This document shows, piece by piece, positions 40,920 to 50,190 of a stretch of 64,000 nt of DNA. The position numbers and the translations under genes are program-made. The notes beneath the pieces were generated by a model that saw only the letters and a program-made list of their open reading frames with translations, had not been told where the DNA came from and did no database searches. Each line of letters begins with the position of its first letter. The stretch's first letter is position 1. This stretch comes from CADEEN01 sp963783785 (GTDB taxonomy: Bacteria; Pseudomonadota; Gammaproteobacteria; Burkholderiales; Burkholderiaceae_C), in the NCBI GenBank assembly GCA_963783785.1, contig CAWAOQ010000009.1:124001-188000 (forward strand), in the 5' to 3' direction.

Positions 40920-42352
40920 CCGCCGCCGCGCTCGGAGTCGTCGTCGCGCGGCAGGTCGGCGTCGTCGCGGTCGGGCGCACCGAGCAACGCCTGCGCGCGA
41001 TCGCTGGGCAGCGCCTCCACGGTACGCAACTCACGCACCATCACGCGCGTGCGGCGCTCGGCCAGCTCGATCGTGTTGCTGGCCTCGTCGAGCTTCTTCC
41101 GGGTCTTGGCCAGCACCGCGGCGAAGCTGGCGAACTCGGTCTTGACCGCGCCCAGCACCTCCCAGACCTCGGCCGAGCGCTTCTCGAGCGCCAGCGTGCG
41201 AAAGCCCATCTGCAGGCTGTTCAGCGTCGCCAGCAACGTCGTCGGCCCGGCCAGCATGACCTTGTGCTCGCGCTGCAATGACTCCATCAGGCCCGGGCGG
41301 CGCAAGGCCTCGGCATACAAGCCCTCGGTCGGCACGAACAGGATCGCGAAGTCGGTGGTGTGCGGCGGCGCGACGTACTTCTCGCTGATCGTCCTGGCCT
41401 CCAGCCGCAGCCGGTTCTCGATCGCCTTGGCCGCGACTTCGGCGGCGACCGGGTCGGCGCGCTCCTGCGCATCGAGCAGGCGTTCATAGTCGTCGCGCGG
41501 AAACTTCGCGTCGATCGGCAGCCACAGCGGCGCGCCGTCGCTGCGCTGGCCCGGCAGCCGGATCGCGAACTCCACGCGCTCGGCACTGCCCGGCACCGTG
41601 GCCACGTTGGTCGCGTACTGCTCGGGCGTGAAGACCTGCTCGAGCAGGCCGGCGAGTTGCACCTCGCCGAAGATGCCGCGCGTCTTGACGTTGGTCAGCA
41701 CGCGATTGAGCGAACCGACATCGCGCGCCAGCACCTGCATCTCGCCGAGGCCCTTGTGCACCTGCTCCAGACGGTCGGCGACCTGCTTGAAGCTCTCGCC
41801 CAGGCGTTGCTCGAGCGTGGCGTGCAGCTTCTCGTCGACGGTCGCGCGCATCTGCTCGAGACGCTGGCCGTTGTCGGCCTGGATCGCCGCCAGCTTGTCC
41901 TCCACCGCCTGGCGCATCTCGGCGACCCGCTTGTCGTTGGTGTCGGCCAGCGTGCGCAATTGCTCGGCCTGGGCCTGCCCGAAGCGGTGCAGCGCCGCGT
42001 CCTGCGCCTCGCGCGCGGCCTGGGCCTGCCCGGCCAGCGCATGCGTGGTCGTGGCCAGCGTGTCGCTGACCAGCTGCTGCATCGCCGCCAGCTGGGTGCG
42101 GAACGAATCGATCTGCTCGTTCTGCGTGCGCGCGACGTCGCTCGCTTGCGCCAGCAGCGTCTGCTGGAACGTGGCCAGCGACTGCGACAGCTCGCTGCGC
42201 GTGCCGCGCGCGCTGTCCTGCACATCGGCGCGCAGGTTGCGTTCGAGCCGATCGGTGGCGTCGGCGTCGCCGCGACGCAGCGCGAGCCAGAGCAGCAACA
42301 CCACCACCAGGCCCAGCAGCACGAGCTGGGCGATCGAGATCCATGACGCCAT
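40916..42352 (-). CDS. rmuC: DNA recombination protein RmuC
   Basis: Limits inversion at short repeats in E. coli. It is 478 aa: an N-terminal transmembrane helix (residues 6-26), a long coiled coil (about 40-210, rich in Gln/Ala/Glu), then the RmuC nuclease-like domain (VKTRGIFGEVQLAGLLEQV, LPIDAKFPRDDYERLL, FVPTEGLYAEALR). All family hallmarks are present. It is upstream of and overlaps the MFS gene. Confidence 0.93.
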   Translation of the reverse strand: MASWISIAQLVLLGLVVVLLLWLALRRGDADATDRLERNLRADVQDSARGTRSELSQSLATFQQTLLAQASDVARTQNEQIDSFRTQLAAMQQLVSDTLATTTHALAGQAQAAREAQDAALHRFGQAQAEQLRTLADTNDKRVAEMRQAVEDKLAAIQADNGQRLEQMRATVDEKLHATLEQRLGESFKQVADRLEQVHKGLGEMQVLARDVGSLNRVLTNVKTRGIFGEVQLAGLLEQVFTPEQYATNVATVPGSAERVEFAIRLPGQRSDGAPLWLPIDAKFPRDDYERLLDAQERADPVAAEVAAKAIENRLRLEARTISEKYVAPPHTTDFAILFVPTEGLYAEALRRPGLMESLQREHKVMLAGPTTLLATLNSLQMGFRTLALEKRSAEVWEVLGAVKTEFASFAAVLAKTRKKLDEASNTIELAERRTRVMVRELRTVEALPSDRAQALLGAPDRDDADLPRDDDSERGGG

Positions 42353-42385
42353 CGGCCGATTGTCGCCGCAGCGCCGGCGCGGCAC

Positions 42386-43609
42386 CTATGACAGCAGGTC
42401 GAGCAGCGTGCGTGCGACGACCTTGGTGGCGCGACGCAGGTCTTCGAGTGCAATGTGTTCGTCGGCGCGCTTGGCGTTCGATTCGAGCACGGTGCGCGGC
42501 CCGGCACCGTAGAGCACAGCCGGAATGCCGCGTTCGCAGTACAGCCGCGCATCGGTGTAAAGCGGCGTGCCCGAGGCCTGGATCGCCTCGCCGAAGACGC
42601 TGCTGGCATGGCGGCAGAGCGCGTCGACCAACGGCCGGTTGCCCTCCAGCGGCTTGAGTGCGCGGGCCAGCAGGATGCGCTTGACGTCCACCGTGACGCC
42701 TCGGGAGCCGGCCACGGCCTCGCCGATCACACGGCGCAGCGTGGCTTCGACCTCGTCGGGGCTCTCCTCGGGAATCATCCGGCGATCGAGCTTCAGCACC
42801 ACCTTGCCTGGGACCACGTTGGTGTTGGTGCCGCCCTGGATCAGGCCGACGTTGAGGTAGGGATGCGTGATGCCCATGACCCGGCTCGTCACCTGCTTGT
42901 ACAGCGTGTTCTGGTGATAGAGGGCGTTGAGGATCAACGTCGCGGCCTGCAGCGCATCGACGGCGGTCTCGGGCACCGCCGCGTGACCCATCTTGCCGTG
43001 CACCGTGACCTCCAGTTGCAGGCAGCCGTTGTGCCCGGTCACGACCTGGTAGCTGAACCCCGCCGCGATCAGCAGATCGGGCTTGGTCAGGCCTTGTTGC
43101 AGCAGCCAGCCGGGTCCGAGCTCGCCGCCGAACTCTTCGTCGTAGGTGAAGTGCAGTTCGACGCTGCCTTTGAGCGGCGCTTTCAACGCCTCGATCGCAC
43201 GCGTGGCAAAGGTGAACGTCGCGAAGTCGCACTTGCTCACCGCGGCGGCGCGGCCGTACAGCTGGCCGTCTTCGATCTCGCCGCCATAGGGATCGTGGCT
43301 CCAGCCTTCGCCGGGCGGCACCACGTCGCCATGGGCGTTGAGCGCGATCGTCGGGCCGGTGCCGTAGCGACGGCGCACGATCAGGTTGGTGATCGACTCG
43401 AGCCCGCAGGCCTGGACTTTCGCGGCCGGGACGGCATGCTTTTCGGCCTCGAAGCCGAACCCCTGCAGCAACTCCGCGGTGCGTTCGGCATGCGGCGCGT
43501 TGTTGCCTGGCGGGGTGTCGGTCGGCACGCGAACCAGCGCTTGCAGGAAGCGCACCTCGTCGTCGAAATGCGCGTCGATCCAGGCGTCGAGTCGTTCGTA
43601 GTCAGCCAT
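42386..43609 (-). CDS. M20 family metallopeptidase (ArgE/DapE/ACY1-like), 407 aa
   Basis: Zinc hydrolase with the metal ligands in NAHGDVVPPGEGW and YDEEFGGELG, and the dimerisation domain in the middle (VHGKMGHAAVPETAVDA). It overlaps the end of uraD-allC (ATGA), so it belongs to the purine-degradation operon. A plausible role is in the later steps of allantoate/ureidoglycolate breakdown or removal of an acyl group, but the exact substrate is not shown. Confidence 0.85.
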   Translation of the reverse strand: MADYERLDAWIDAHFDDEVRFLQALVRVPTDTPPGNNAPHAERTAELLQGFGFEAEKHAVPAAKVQACGLESITNLIVRRRYGTGPTIALNAHGDVVPPGEGWSHDPYGGEIEDGQLYGRAAAVSKCDFATFTFATRAIEALKAPLKGSVELHFTYDEEFGGELGPGWLLQQGLTKPDLLIAAGFSYQVVTGHNGCLQLEVTVHGKMGHAAVPETAVDALQAATLILNALYHQNTLYKQVTSRVMGITHPYLNVGLIQGGTNTNVVPGKVVLKLDRRMIPEESPDEVEATLRRVIGEAVAGSRGVTVDVKRILLARALKPLEGNRPLVDALCRHASSVFGEAIQASGTPLYTDARLYCERGIPAVLYGAGPRTVLESNAKRADEHIALEDLRRATKVVARTLLDLLS

Positions 43610-45384
43610 CAGGGTTCCAGGGTCAGTTGGTCGAGCAGGGCTTGGAAGGCGCGCACCGCGAGATCGGTGTCGTCGTTGGTGATCGATTCGAGCGGGTTGT
43701 GGCTGATGCCGGCGTTGCCGCCGCGCATGAACAGCATCGCCTGCGGCATCACCTCGTGCAGCTTCATCGCGTCGTGGCCGGCACCGCTGGGCATGCGGTG
43801 CAGGGGCAGTCCGAGCGACTGCACCGCGCGCTCCCAGCGCTGCTGCCAGGCCGCATCACTCGGCGCGGCCGCCGCACGCATCGTTTCCTCGAGCGTGAAA
43901 TGCAGCCCGCGCCACTCGCAGATCCGCGCCAGTTCGGCGCGCACATCGGCAGCACAGGCATCACGCACTTCGTTGGTGGTGGCGCGGATGTCGAGACTGA
44001 ACCGGCAGCGCCCGGGCACCACGTTGATCGAGCCGCCGGGCACCTCGAGCATGCCGACGGTGCCGACCAGGTGCGGCACGCTGGCGGCGCGCTTCTCGAC
44101 GTGCAGCACCAACTCGGCCACCGCGGCAGCGGCATCGCGGCGGCGGTCCATCGGCGTGGTGCCGGCGTGGCTGGCCATCCCGATCACCTCGCCCAGGTAG
44201 CGCACACTGCCATTGATCGACGTCACGATGCCCAGCGGCAGGTCGAGTTCGTTCAGGACCGGGCCCTGTTCGATGTGCACCTCGACGAAGCCGAGGTACT
44301 TCGCCGGATCACGCCGCAGCTTCGGGATGTCGTCGATGCACAGCCCGGCATGCTGCATCGCATCGCGCATCGTCACGCCGTCGGCGTCCTGTTGATCGAG
44401 CCAGGCGGTGTCGAAGTGCCCCGTCAGTGCCCCCGAGCCGAGGAACACCGCCTTGTAGCGCTGGCCCTCCTCTTCGGCGAAGCCGACCACCTCGAGGCCG
44501 TAGGGCAGCCGGCGCCCTTGCCGGCTCATCTCGCGAACGCAGGCCATCGGCACCAGGATGCCGAGCCGGCCGTCGTACCTGCCGCCGTTGCGCACCGTGT
44601 CGTAGTGCGAGCCCGTCAGCAGGCGCTTCGCCTCGCGGTCGGTGCCATGGTAGACGCCGACGACATTGCCGACCGCATCGATGGCGACCTCGTCGAAGCC
44701 GCAGTCGGCGCGCATCCAGTGCGCCAGGCGCTGCGCGACCGCGCGGTGCGCCTCGGTCAGGTAGGTGACGGTCAGCTCGCCGCGTTCGGCGTAGCCGGGG
44801 TCGCTGTGCTGCGCCAGGCGCTCGGCCCAGTCCCACACCTGGTTGCCGAGCTCGGGCGTGTGGCCGAACTTGTCGTCCAGGCGCATTTCGGCGATGCGGT
44901 GGATGTTGCGCAGGCACTCGGCACGCTCGTAGTCGGGGTGGTTGTCGAGGCGGCGCGCGAAGGTGGCGATGATCTCGGCCTTGGCCAGGCCGCTGCCGCG
45001 CGGCCCGCGCACGGCCAGGATGAACGGAAAGCCGAACTTGGCGTTGTAGTCGGCGTTGAGCTGCTGGATGCGCGCGAACTCCTCGGGCGTGCAATCGGTC
45101 AGACCGGCCTTGCCCTGCTCGTGGGTCGACTCGGCGGTCAGCGTCCTGGTGACCATCGCCTTGCCGGCGAGCTCGGGGTGGGCCCGGATCAGCGCCAGTT
45201 GCGCGTCGCGGCCGGCAGCGCGCACCACCTCGACCAGCGCGAGCTTGAGTTGCGCCAGGCTCTGGAACGGCCGCAGCGGCAGCGCGCGCTCGACGATCCA
45301 CGGCGAATGCTCGTAGGTGCCGTCGAGCAGTGCGACGAACTCGGCGGGCGCCGCGGCATTGAGTTGGGCCAGGGTCAGGCTCAC
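43609..45384 (-). CDS. Fused OHCU decarboxylase (UraD) and allantoate amidohydrolase (AllC)
   Basis: Residues ~1-165 are UraD, with IRAHPELAGKAM and the ST.EQ..AGL motif (STHEQGKAGLTDCTPEE), which converts OHCU to S-allantoin. Residues ~180-591 are an M20-family hydantoinase/carbamoylase type AllC (GSHYDTVRNGGRYDG; FAEEEGQRYKAVFLGSGALTG; GGNAGISHNP) that hydrolyses allantoate to ureidoglycine, NH3 and CO2. The GTG start at 45384 is favoured by a GGGAG site; a GTG at 45393 overlaps the puuE stop. The two activities flank allantoinase (puuE next door), so the fusion joins non-consecutive steps. Confidence 0.9.
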   Translation of the reverse strand: MSLTLAQLNAAAPAEFVALLDGTYEHSPWIVERALPLRPFQSLAQLKLALVEVVRAAGRDAQLALIRAHPELAGKAMVTRTLTAESTHEQGKAGLTDCTPEEFARIQQLNADYNAKFGFPFILAVRGPRGSGLAKAEIIATFARRLDNHPDYERAECLRNIHRIAEMRLDDKFGHTPELGNQVWDWAERLAQHSDPGYAERGELTVTYLTEAHRAVAQRLAHWMRADCGFDEVAIDAVGNVVGVYHGTDREAKRLLTGSHYDTVRNGGRYDGRLGILVPMACVREMSRQGRRLPYGLEVVGFAEEEGQRYKAVFLGSGALTGHFDTAWLDQQDADGVTMRDAMQHAGLCIDDIPKLRRDPAKYLGFVEVHIEQGPVLNELDLPLGIVTSINGSVRYLGEVIGMASHAGTTPMDRRRDAAAAVAELVLHVEKRAASVPHLVGTVGMLEVPGGSINVVPGRCRFSLDIRATTNEVRDACAADVRAELARICEWRGLHFTLEETMRAAAAPSDAAWQQRWERAVQSLGLPLHRMPSGAGHDAMKLHEVMPQAMLFMRGGNAGISHNPLESITNDDTDLAVRAFQALLDQLTLEP

Positions 45385-45389
45385 GCGGT

Positions 45390-46346
45390 TCACTCCCACA
45401 AGAAGGCGGTGCCGGCATCGAACGGATGCACTGCTTTCCAGTGCCTGGCGATGTCGATTCGCCGCGCGATCCAGACCCGGTCGTGGCGCTCGACGTGATC
45501 GAGGAAGCGCTGCAGCGCGCGCATGCGGCCGGGTCGGCCGAGCAGGCGGCAGTGCATGCCGATGCTCATCATGCTCGGGCACTCGTCACCCTCGGCATAG
45601 TGCACGTCGAAGGCGTCGCGCAGGTAGGTGAAGAAGTCATCGCCCTGCGCAAAGCCCTGCGGCAACGCGAAGCGCATGTCGTTGCAGTCGAGCGTGTACG
45701 GCACGACCAGGTGCGGCGCCAGCGAACGGTCCGTCCTTCTCACCTGCAACCAGAACGGCAGGTCGTCGCCGTAGTAGTCGCTGTCGTACTCGAAGCCGCC
45801 GTGGTCGGCCACCAGCCGGCGCGTATTGGGGCTGTCGCGGCCGGTGTACCAGCCCAGCGGCCTGTCACCCGTCAGACGCTCGATGATCGCCATGCCGCGC
45901 AGCAAGTGCTCGCGCTCGATGGCCTCGTCGATGTGCTGGTAGTGGATCCAGCGCCATCCGTGGCACGCGATCTCGTGGCCGAGTTCGACGAACGCCGCGG
46001 TGACCTCCGGGCAACGCTCGAGCGCCATCGACACGCCGAACACCGTCAGCGGCAGACCGCGCCGCTCGAATTCGCGCAGCAGCCGCCACACGCCGACCCG
46101 CGAGCCGTACTCGTAGATCCCCTCCATGCTCAGGTGCCGGGCCGCGAATGCCGGCGGATTGAACAGCTCGGACAGGAACTGCTCGCTGCCGGCATCGCCG
46201 TGCAGCACCGAGTTCTCGCCGCCCTCTTCGTAGTTCAGGACGAACTGCAGCGCGACACGCGCATTGCCAGGCCAGCGGGCCTGCGGCGGCGTGCGGCCAT
46301 GGCCCTTCAGGTCGCGCGGATAGCGGGGGATGGCGGCGTCGGACAT
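45390..46346 (-). CDS. puuE: Allantoinase PuuE (polysaccharide deacetylase-like)
   Basis: Cofactor-independent allantoinase converting allantoin to allantoate, 318 aa. It has the NodB-like fold: LNYEEGGENSVLHGD near residue 40, HEIACHGWRWIHYQ near 130 and GWYTGRDSPNTRRLV near 168, all PuuE signatures. It is upstream of uraD-allC (overlap/5 bases) and 7 bases downstream of the GntR gene on the same strand, forming a gntR-puuE-uraD/allC-M20 operon. Confidence 0.93.
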   Translation of the reverse strand: MSDAAIPRYPRDLKGHGRTPPQARWPGNARVALQFVLNYEEGGENSVLHGDAGSEQFLSELFNPPAFAARHLSMEGIYEYGSRVGVWRLLREFERRGLPLTVFGVSMALERCPEVTAAFVELGHEIACHGWRWIHYQHIDEAIEREHLLRGMAIIERLTGDRPLGWYTGRDSPNTRRLVADHGGFEYDSDYYGDDLPFWLQVRRTDRSLAPHLVVPYTLDCNDMRFALPQGFAQGDDFFTYLRDAFDVHYAEGDECPSMMSIGMHCRLLGRPGRMRALQRFLDHVERHDRVWIARRIDIARHWKAVHPFDAGTAFLWE

Positions 46347-46353
46347 CTGGCTC

Positions 46354-47109
46354 TCAGGCGCCACCGCGCAGTGCGGCAGCCAGGTCGGGCGTGCGTGGGT
46401 CCAGCCGCAGGTTGCGCTCGACGCTGGTGATGTGCTGCTCCATCAGCCGCACGGCAGCGCGCATGTCGCGCCGCTCGAGCGCATCGACGATCAGCGCGTG
46501 CTCGTCCTGCGAGTGCTCGGCCGAATGCGCCGACTGGTACATCAGCGAGATCAGCGATGAGCGGCTGAGCAGATCGGCCAGCAGTTGCGCCAGCACCTCG
46601 TTGCCGAGCAGCCGCGCCAGCACGACGTGGAAGTCGGCCAACAGCCGCGTGCGGCCCGAGACATCGGTGCGTGCGATGGCTTCACGCTCGGCCGACAGGT
46701 GCACGCGCAACTGCGCGATCTGGGCGTCGGTGATGCGTGCGACGAGTTGCCGCACCATCGCCGCCTCGACCATCGCGCGCACCTCGAAAACCTGTCGCGC
46801 CTCATCGACGCTGGGCATGGCGACGAACGCACCGCGTGCCGGCTCGAGCGAGACCAGACGGTCGCGGCTCAACTGGTTCAGTGCCTGGCGCACCAGCGTG
46901 CGCGAGACCTTGAAGATGTCGGCGATCTTCTGCTCGGCCAGCTTGGTGCCGGGCATCAGCCGGCGCTCGACGATGGCGGTGGTGATCGACTCGACGATGC
47001 GCTGGGTGGCTCCGGCCGGCAGGCGATCGGCGGTCGCACCGCGGCGTGCACGACGTGGTGACGGTGTCGACGGTTCGATGACCTGGAGGCTGGCGCGAGG
47101 GCGAGACAT
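46354..47109 (-). CDS. GntR/FCD-family transcriptional regulator of purine degradation
   Basis: It has an N-terminal winged helix (ITTAIVERRLMPGTKLAEQKIAD, VSRTLVRQALNQLSRD) and a C-terminal FCD ligand-binding domain (FEVRAMVEAAMVRQL, ... LADFHVVLARLLGN, ... HALIVDALERRD). It is 251 aa. It is divergent from puuD and heads the puuE operon, so it is the likely regulator of both. Two copies of the operator-like palindrome GTGYATACAC lie in the divergent region. A ligand such as urate or allantoin is inferred, not shown. Confidence 0.9.
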   Translation of the reverse strand: MSRPRASLQVIEPSTPSPRRARRGATADRLPAGATQRIVESITTAIVERRLMPGTKLAEQKIADIFKVSRTLVRQALNQLSRDRLVSLEPARGAFVAMPSVDEARQVFEVRAMVEAAMVRQLVARITDAQIAQLRVHLSAEREAIARTDVSGRTRLLADFHVVLARLLGNEVLAQLLADLLSRSSLISLMYQSAHSAEHSQDEHALIVDALERRDMRAAVRLMEQHITSVERNLRLDPRTPDLAAALRGGA

Positions 47110-47153
47110 GGCCGGTGGGATGGGGAGCGATTCGCGCAAAAGTGTACGCCAAA

Positions 47154-47163
47154 GTGCATACAC
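47154..47163. promoter_or_regulatory. Operator-like palindrome, copy 1 (near gntR)
   Basis: GTGCATACAC is a 10-bp near-perfect palindrome (one mismatch) 45 bases upstream of the gntR start. A related half-site, GTGTAC, lies 10 bases to its left. It matches copy 2 at 47255 in nine of ten positions, which suggests a GntR-family binding site. Confidence 0.6.
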
Positions 47164-47254
47164 ATTGGCCGTCGCCGCGTTCAGACTGCATTGCGGGAGC
47201 GGCGCCGGACCCTCGCATGAATGCGGGTATCCCCGCATCTTTCCGGTGTGGCAG

Positions 47255-47264
47255 GTGTATACAC
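47255..47264. promoter_or_regulatory. Operator-like palindrome, copy 2 (towards puuD)
   Basis: GTGTATACAC is a perfect 10-bp palindrome, 101 bases centre to centre from copy 1. A separate 7-bp hairpin (atgcggg-tatc-cccgcat, 47221-47238) lies between them. The site is about 145 bases upstream of puuD. The pair is well placed for regulation of both divergent operons. Confidence 0.6.
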
Positions 47265-47408
47265 TTTTGTCACGTCGCCGCGGAGCCCGCGCGCCATACG
47301 CCCCCCGGGCGACGGCGCACGGTCGCGACGTCCGCCCTCACAGAGCCCGCTGTGGTGAGAGGCAAGCGCAGCGTTCATGCTGCGCCTGCCAAACCTGTGG
47401 GGAACGCG

Positions 47409-48614
47409 ATGGATGCTTACTTGCTCGACTGGGCCAACCTGCTGTTGCGCTGGGCCCATGTCATCGTGGCGATCGCCTGGATCGGCTCGTCGTTCTATTT
47501 CGTCTTCCTCGACAACAGCCTGACCCGTCCCGAGGACGCGGGGCTGCTGGCCAAGGGCGTCGACGGCGAGTTGTGGGCGGTGCACGGCGGTGGCTTCTAC
47601 CACCCGCAGAAGTACCTCGTCGCGCCGAAGCAGATGCCCGCGCATCTGCACTGGTTCTACTGGGAGAGCTACAGCACCTGGCTGACCGGCTTCGCGCTGT
47701 TCACGGTGCTGTACCTGTTCAATGCCGGTACCTTTCTGGTCGACAAGAGCGTGTACGACTGGCCGGCCGGCGCCGCGATCGGCGCCGCGCTCGGCTTTCT
47801 GGTCGCGTGCTGGTTCGTCTACGACGTCATCTGCCGGGCTTTCGGCCAGAAGAAGAACGGCGACCTGATCGTCGGTGCCGGCGTCTTCGCCTTCGTCGTT
47901 CTCGCCTCGTGGCTGGCCTGCCAGTTGTTCGCCGGACGCGCCGCCTTCCTGCTGGTCGGCGCGATGCTGGCCACCGCGATGAGCGCCAACGTGTTCGTCT
48001 GGATCATTCCCGGCCAACGCAAGGTGGTCGCGCAACTCAAGGCCGGCCAGGCGGTCGACCCGATCCACGGCTGGCGCGCCAAGCAGCGCAGCGTGCACAA
48101 CACCTACTTCACGCTGCCGGTGCTGGTGGCGATGCTGTCCAACCACTACGGCTGGCTCTACACGGGCAAGCACAACTGGCTGGTGCTGGTGCTGCTGATG
48201 CTGGCCGGCGCGCTGATCCGCCACAGCTTCGTCGCCCGCCACAAGGCACTGGTGCAGGGCAAGCGGGTGCCCTGGGAGCACGCGGTGATCGGCACGCTGG
48301 TGCTGGTCGGCCTGGCCGTCTGGCTGGCACCGCCGCCGCCAAGCGCTGCGGCCCAGGCGGCAGCCGCCAGGCCGGTCGGCTTCGCCGAGGTCAAGGCGGT
48401 GATCGATCAGCGCTGCGTGCTGTGCCACAACGCCCAGTTGCAGAGCAAGAACGTCGCGCTGCACACCCCGGCGCTGATCCAGCAGCACGCCCAGGCCATG
48501 TACCAGCAGGCGGTGGTGCTGAAGCTGATGCCGATGAACAACGCGACGCAGATCAGTGACGACGAACGCGCGCTGATCAAGCGCTGGTTCGAGGCCGGCG
48601 CGCCGGTCAACTGA
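47409..48614 (+). CDS. puuD: Membrane urate hydroxylase PuuD with C-terminal cytochrome c
   Basis: Oxidises urate to 5-hydroxyisourate, passing electrons to the respiratory chain. It is 401 aa: an N-terminal membrane domain with about eight helices (RWAHVIVAIAWIGSSFYFVF, HLHWFYWESYSTWLTG) and a C-terminal haem c domain (CVLCH near residue 340, distal Met in LKLMPMNN). It starts 299 bases after the divergent gntR gene. The urate permease gene follows 15 bases later. The next enzyme, hydroxyisourate hydrolase, is not seen. Confidence 0.93.
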   Translation: MDAYLLDWANLLLRWAHVIVAIAWIGSSFYFVFLDNSLTRPEDAGLLAKGVDGELWAVHGGGFYHPQKYLVAPKQMPAHLHWFYWESYSTWLTGFALFTVLYLFNAGTFLVDKSVYDWPAGAAIGAALGFLVACWFVYDVICRAFGQKKNGDLIVGAGVFAFVVLASWLACQLFAGRAAFLLVGAMLATAMSANVFVWIIPGQRKVVAQLKAGQAVDPIHGWRAKQRSVHNTYFTLPVLVAMLSNHYGWLYTGKHNWLVLVLLMLAGALIRHSFVARHKALVQGKRVPWEHAVIGTLVLVGLAVWLAPPPPSAAAQAAAARPVGFAEVKAVIDQRCVLCHNAQLQSKNVALHTPALIQQHAQAMYQQAVVLKLMPMNNATQISDDERALIKRWFEAGAPVN

Positions 48615-48629
48615 ACGCGGGAGACATCC

Positions 48630-50105
48630 ATGAGTGCGGTGACCGTTCACCCGGTGGACGAACGGCTGCCCGGCGGGCGGCTCGCCGTGCTCGGCCTGCA
48701 GCATGTGCTGGTGATGTACGCCGGCGCGGTGGCGGTGCCGCTGATCGTCGGCCGCGCATTGAATCTGACGCCCGAGCAGGTGGCGCTGCTGATCTCGGCC
48801 GACCTGTTCGTCAGCGGCATCGTCACGCTGATCCAGTCGCTGGGCGTGACGAAGTGGTTCGGCATCAAGCTGCCGGTGATGATGGGCGTGACTTTTGCCG
48901 CCGTCGGCCCGATGGTGGCGTTTGCCGGCGCGGTGCCGGGCGTCGACGGGGCACGCGCCATCTTCGGTGCGGTCATCGGCGCAGGCCTCGTCTCGGTGGC
49001 GATCGCGCCGATCGTCAGCAAGCTGCTGCGCCTGTTTCCACCGGTCGTCACCGGCACCATCATCACCATCATCGGCATCAGCCTGATGCGCGTCGGCGTG
49101 GCCTGGGCGATGGGCGGGCCGGCATTCCTGGCCCAATCGACCGACGTGCCCAAGCTCGTGGCGATGGTCGACAGCGCCAAGGCCGCGGCCGCCGCCGCCA
49201 GCGCGCCGGTCAAGCTCGTCGGTCCGATCCCGATGCTCGACAACCCGAACTACGCTTCGCTCGAGAACATGGCCATCGCCGGCTTCGTGCTGCTGGCGAT
49301 CGTGCTGATGGTGAAGTACGCCAAGGGCTTCGTCGCCAACATCGCCGTGCTGCTGGGCATCGTGATCGGTTGCGCCGCAGCGATGGCAATGGGCAAGATG
49401 AACTTCGACAAGGTCGCCCAGGCCGGCTGGTTCGAAATCGTCACGCCGTTCGCCTTCGGCACGCCGACCTTCGACATCGTGATGATCCTGACGATGGCGC
49501 TGGTGATGATCGTCGTGATGATCGAATCGACGGGCATGTTCCTGGCCCTCTCGGACATCACCGACAAGGCGATCGGCCAACCCGAATTGGCCGCCGGCCT
49601 GCGCACCGACGGCCTGGGCACGCTGATCGGCGGCATCTTCAACACCTTCCCGCACACCAGCTTTTCGCAGAACGTCGGCCTGGTCGGCGTCACCGGGGTG
49701 AAGAGCCGCTGGGTCTGCGTGGCCGGTGGCGTGATCATGATCGTCCTCGGCCTGCTGCCGAAGATGGCCGCCTTCGTCGAGGCCATTCCGCAATTCGTGC
49801 TCGGCGGCGCGGGCCTGGTGATGTTCGGCATGGTGGCCGCCACCGGCGTGCGCATCTTGTCGACAGTGGACTACAGGAACAACCGCGACAACCTCTACAT
49901 CGTTGCGCTGTCGATCGGCTTCGGCCTGGTCCCGCTGGTGGCGCCGCGCTGGACGCAGCACATGGCCCACAGCCTGCATCCGCTGCTCGACAGCGGCATC
50001 CTGCTGACCGCGGTGGCCGCCGTGCTGCTGAACCTGTTCTTCAACGGCGCGAAGGGCGACACCTCCGACGGCGTCGAGGCCACCAAGACGACCGTGGCCC
50101 ACTGA
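48630..50105 (+). CDS. NCS2 family purine (urate/xanthine) permease, 491 aa
   Basis: A nucleobase:cation symporter of the UraA/UacT/PucK type. The family motif near TM10 reads SFSQNVGLVGVTGVKSRW, and the pattern MMGVTFAAVGPM in TM3 is typical of purine members. About 14 membrane segments are present. The position directly after puuD makes urate the likely substrate. Confidence 0.9.
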   Translation: MSAVTVHPVDERLPGGRLAVLGLQHVLVMYAGAVAVPLIVGRALNLTPEQVALLISADLFVSGIVTLIQSLGVTKWFGIKLPVMMGVTFAAVGPMVAFAGAVPGVDGARAIFGAVIGAGLVSVAIAPIVSKLLRLFPPVVTGTIITIIGISLMRVGVAWAMGGPAFLAQSTDVPKLVAMVDSAKAAAAAASAPVKLVGPIPMLDNPNYASLENMAIAGFVLLAIVLMVKYAKGFVANIAVLLGIVIGCAAAMAMGKMNFDKVAQAGWFEIVTPFAFGTPTFDIVMILTMALVMIVVMIESTGMFLALSDITDKAIGQPELAAGLRTDGLGTLIGGIFNTFPHTSFSQNVGLVGVTGVKSRWVCVAGGVIMIVLGLLPKMAAFVEAIPQFVLGGAGLVMFGMVAATGVRILSTVDYRNNRDNLYIVALSIGFGLVPLVAPRWTQHMAHSLHPLLDSGILLTAVAAVLLNLFFNGAKGDTSDGVEATKTTVAH

Positions 50106-50190
50106 GCGTGCGCTGACTCGACAGCGGTTGGCGGCGTGCAACCGCGGGCGGCACAATGGCCGGCGCCGACCCGCCATCGCCCGACTGCAC

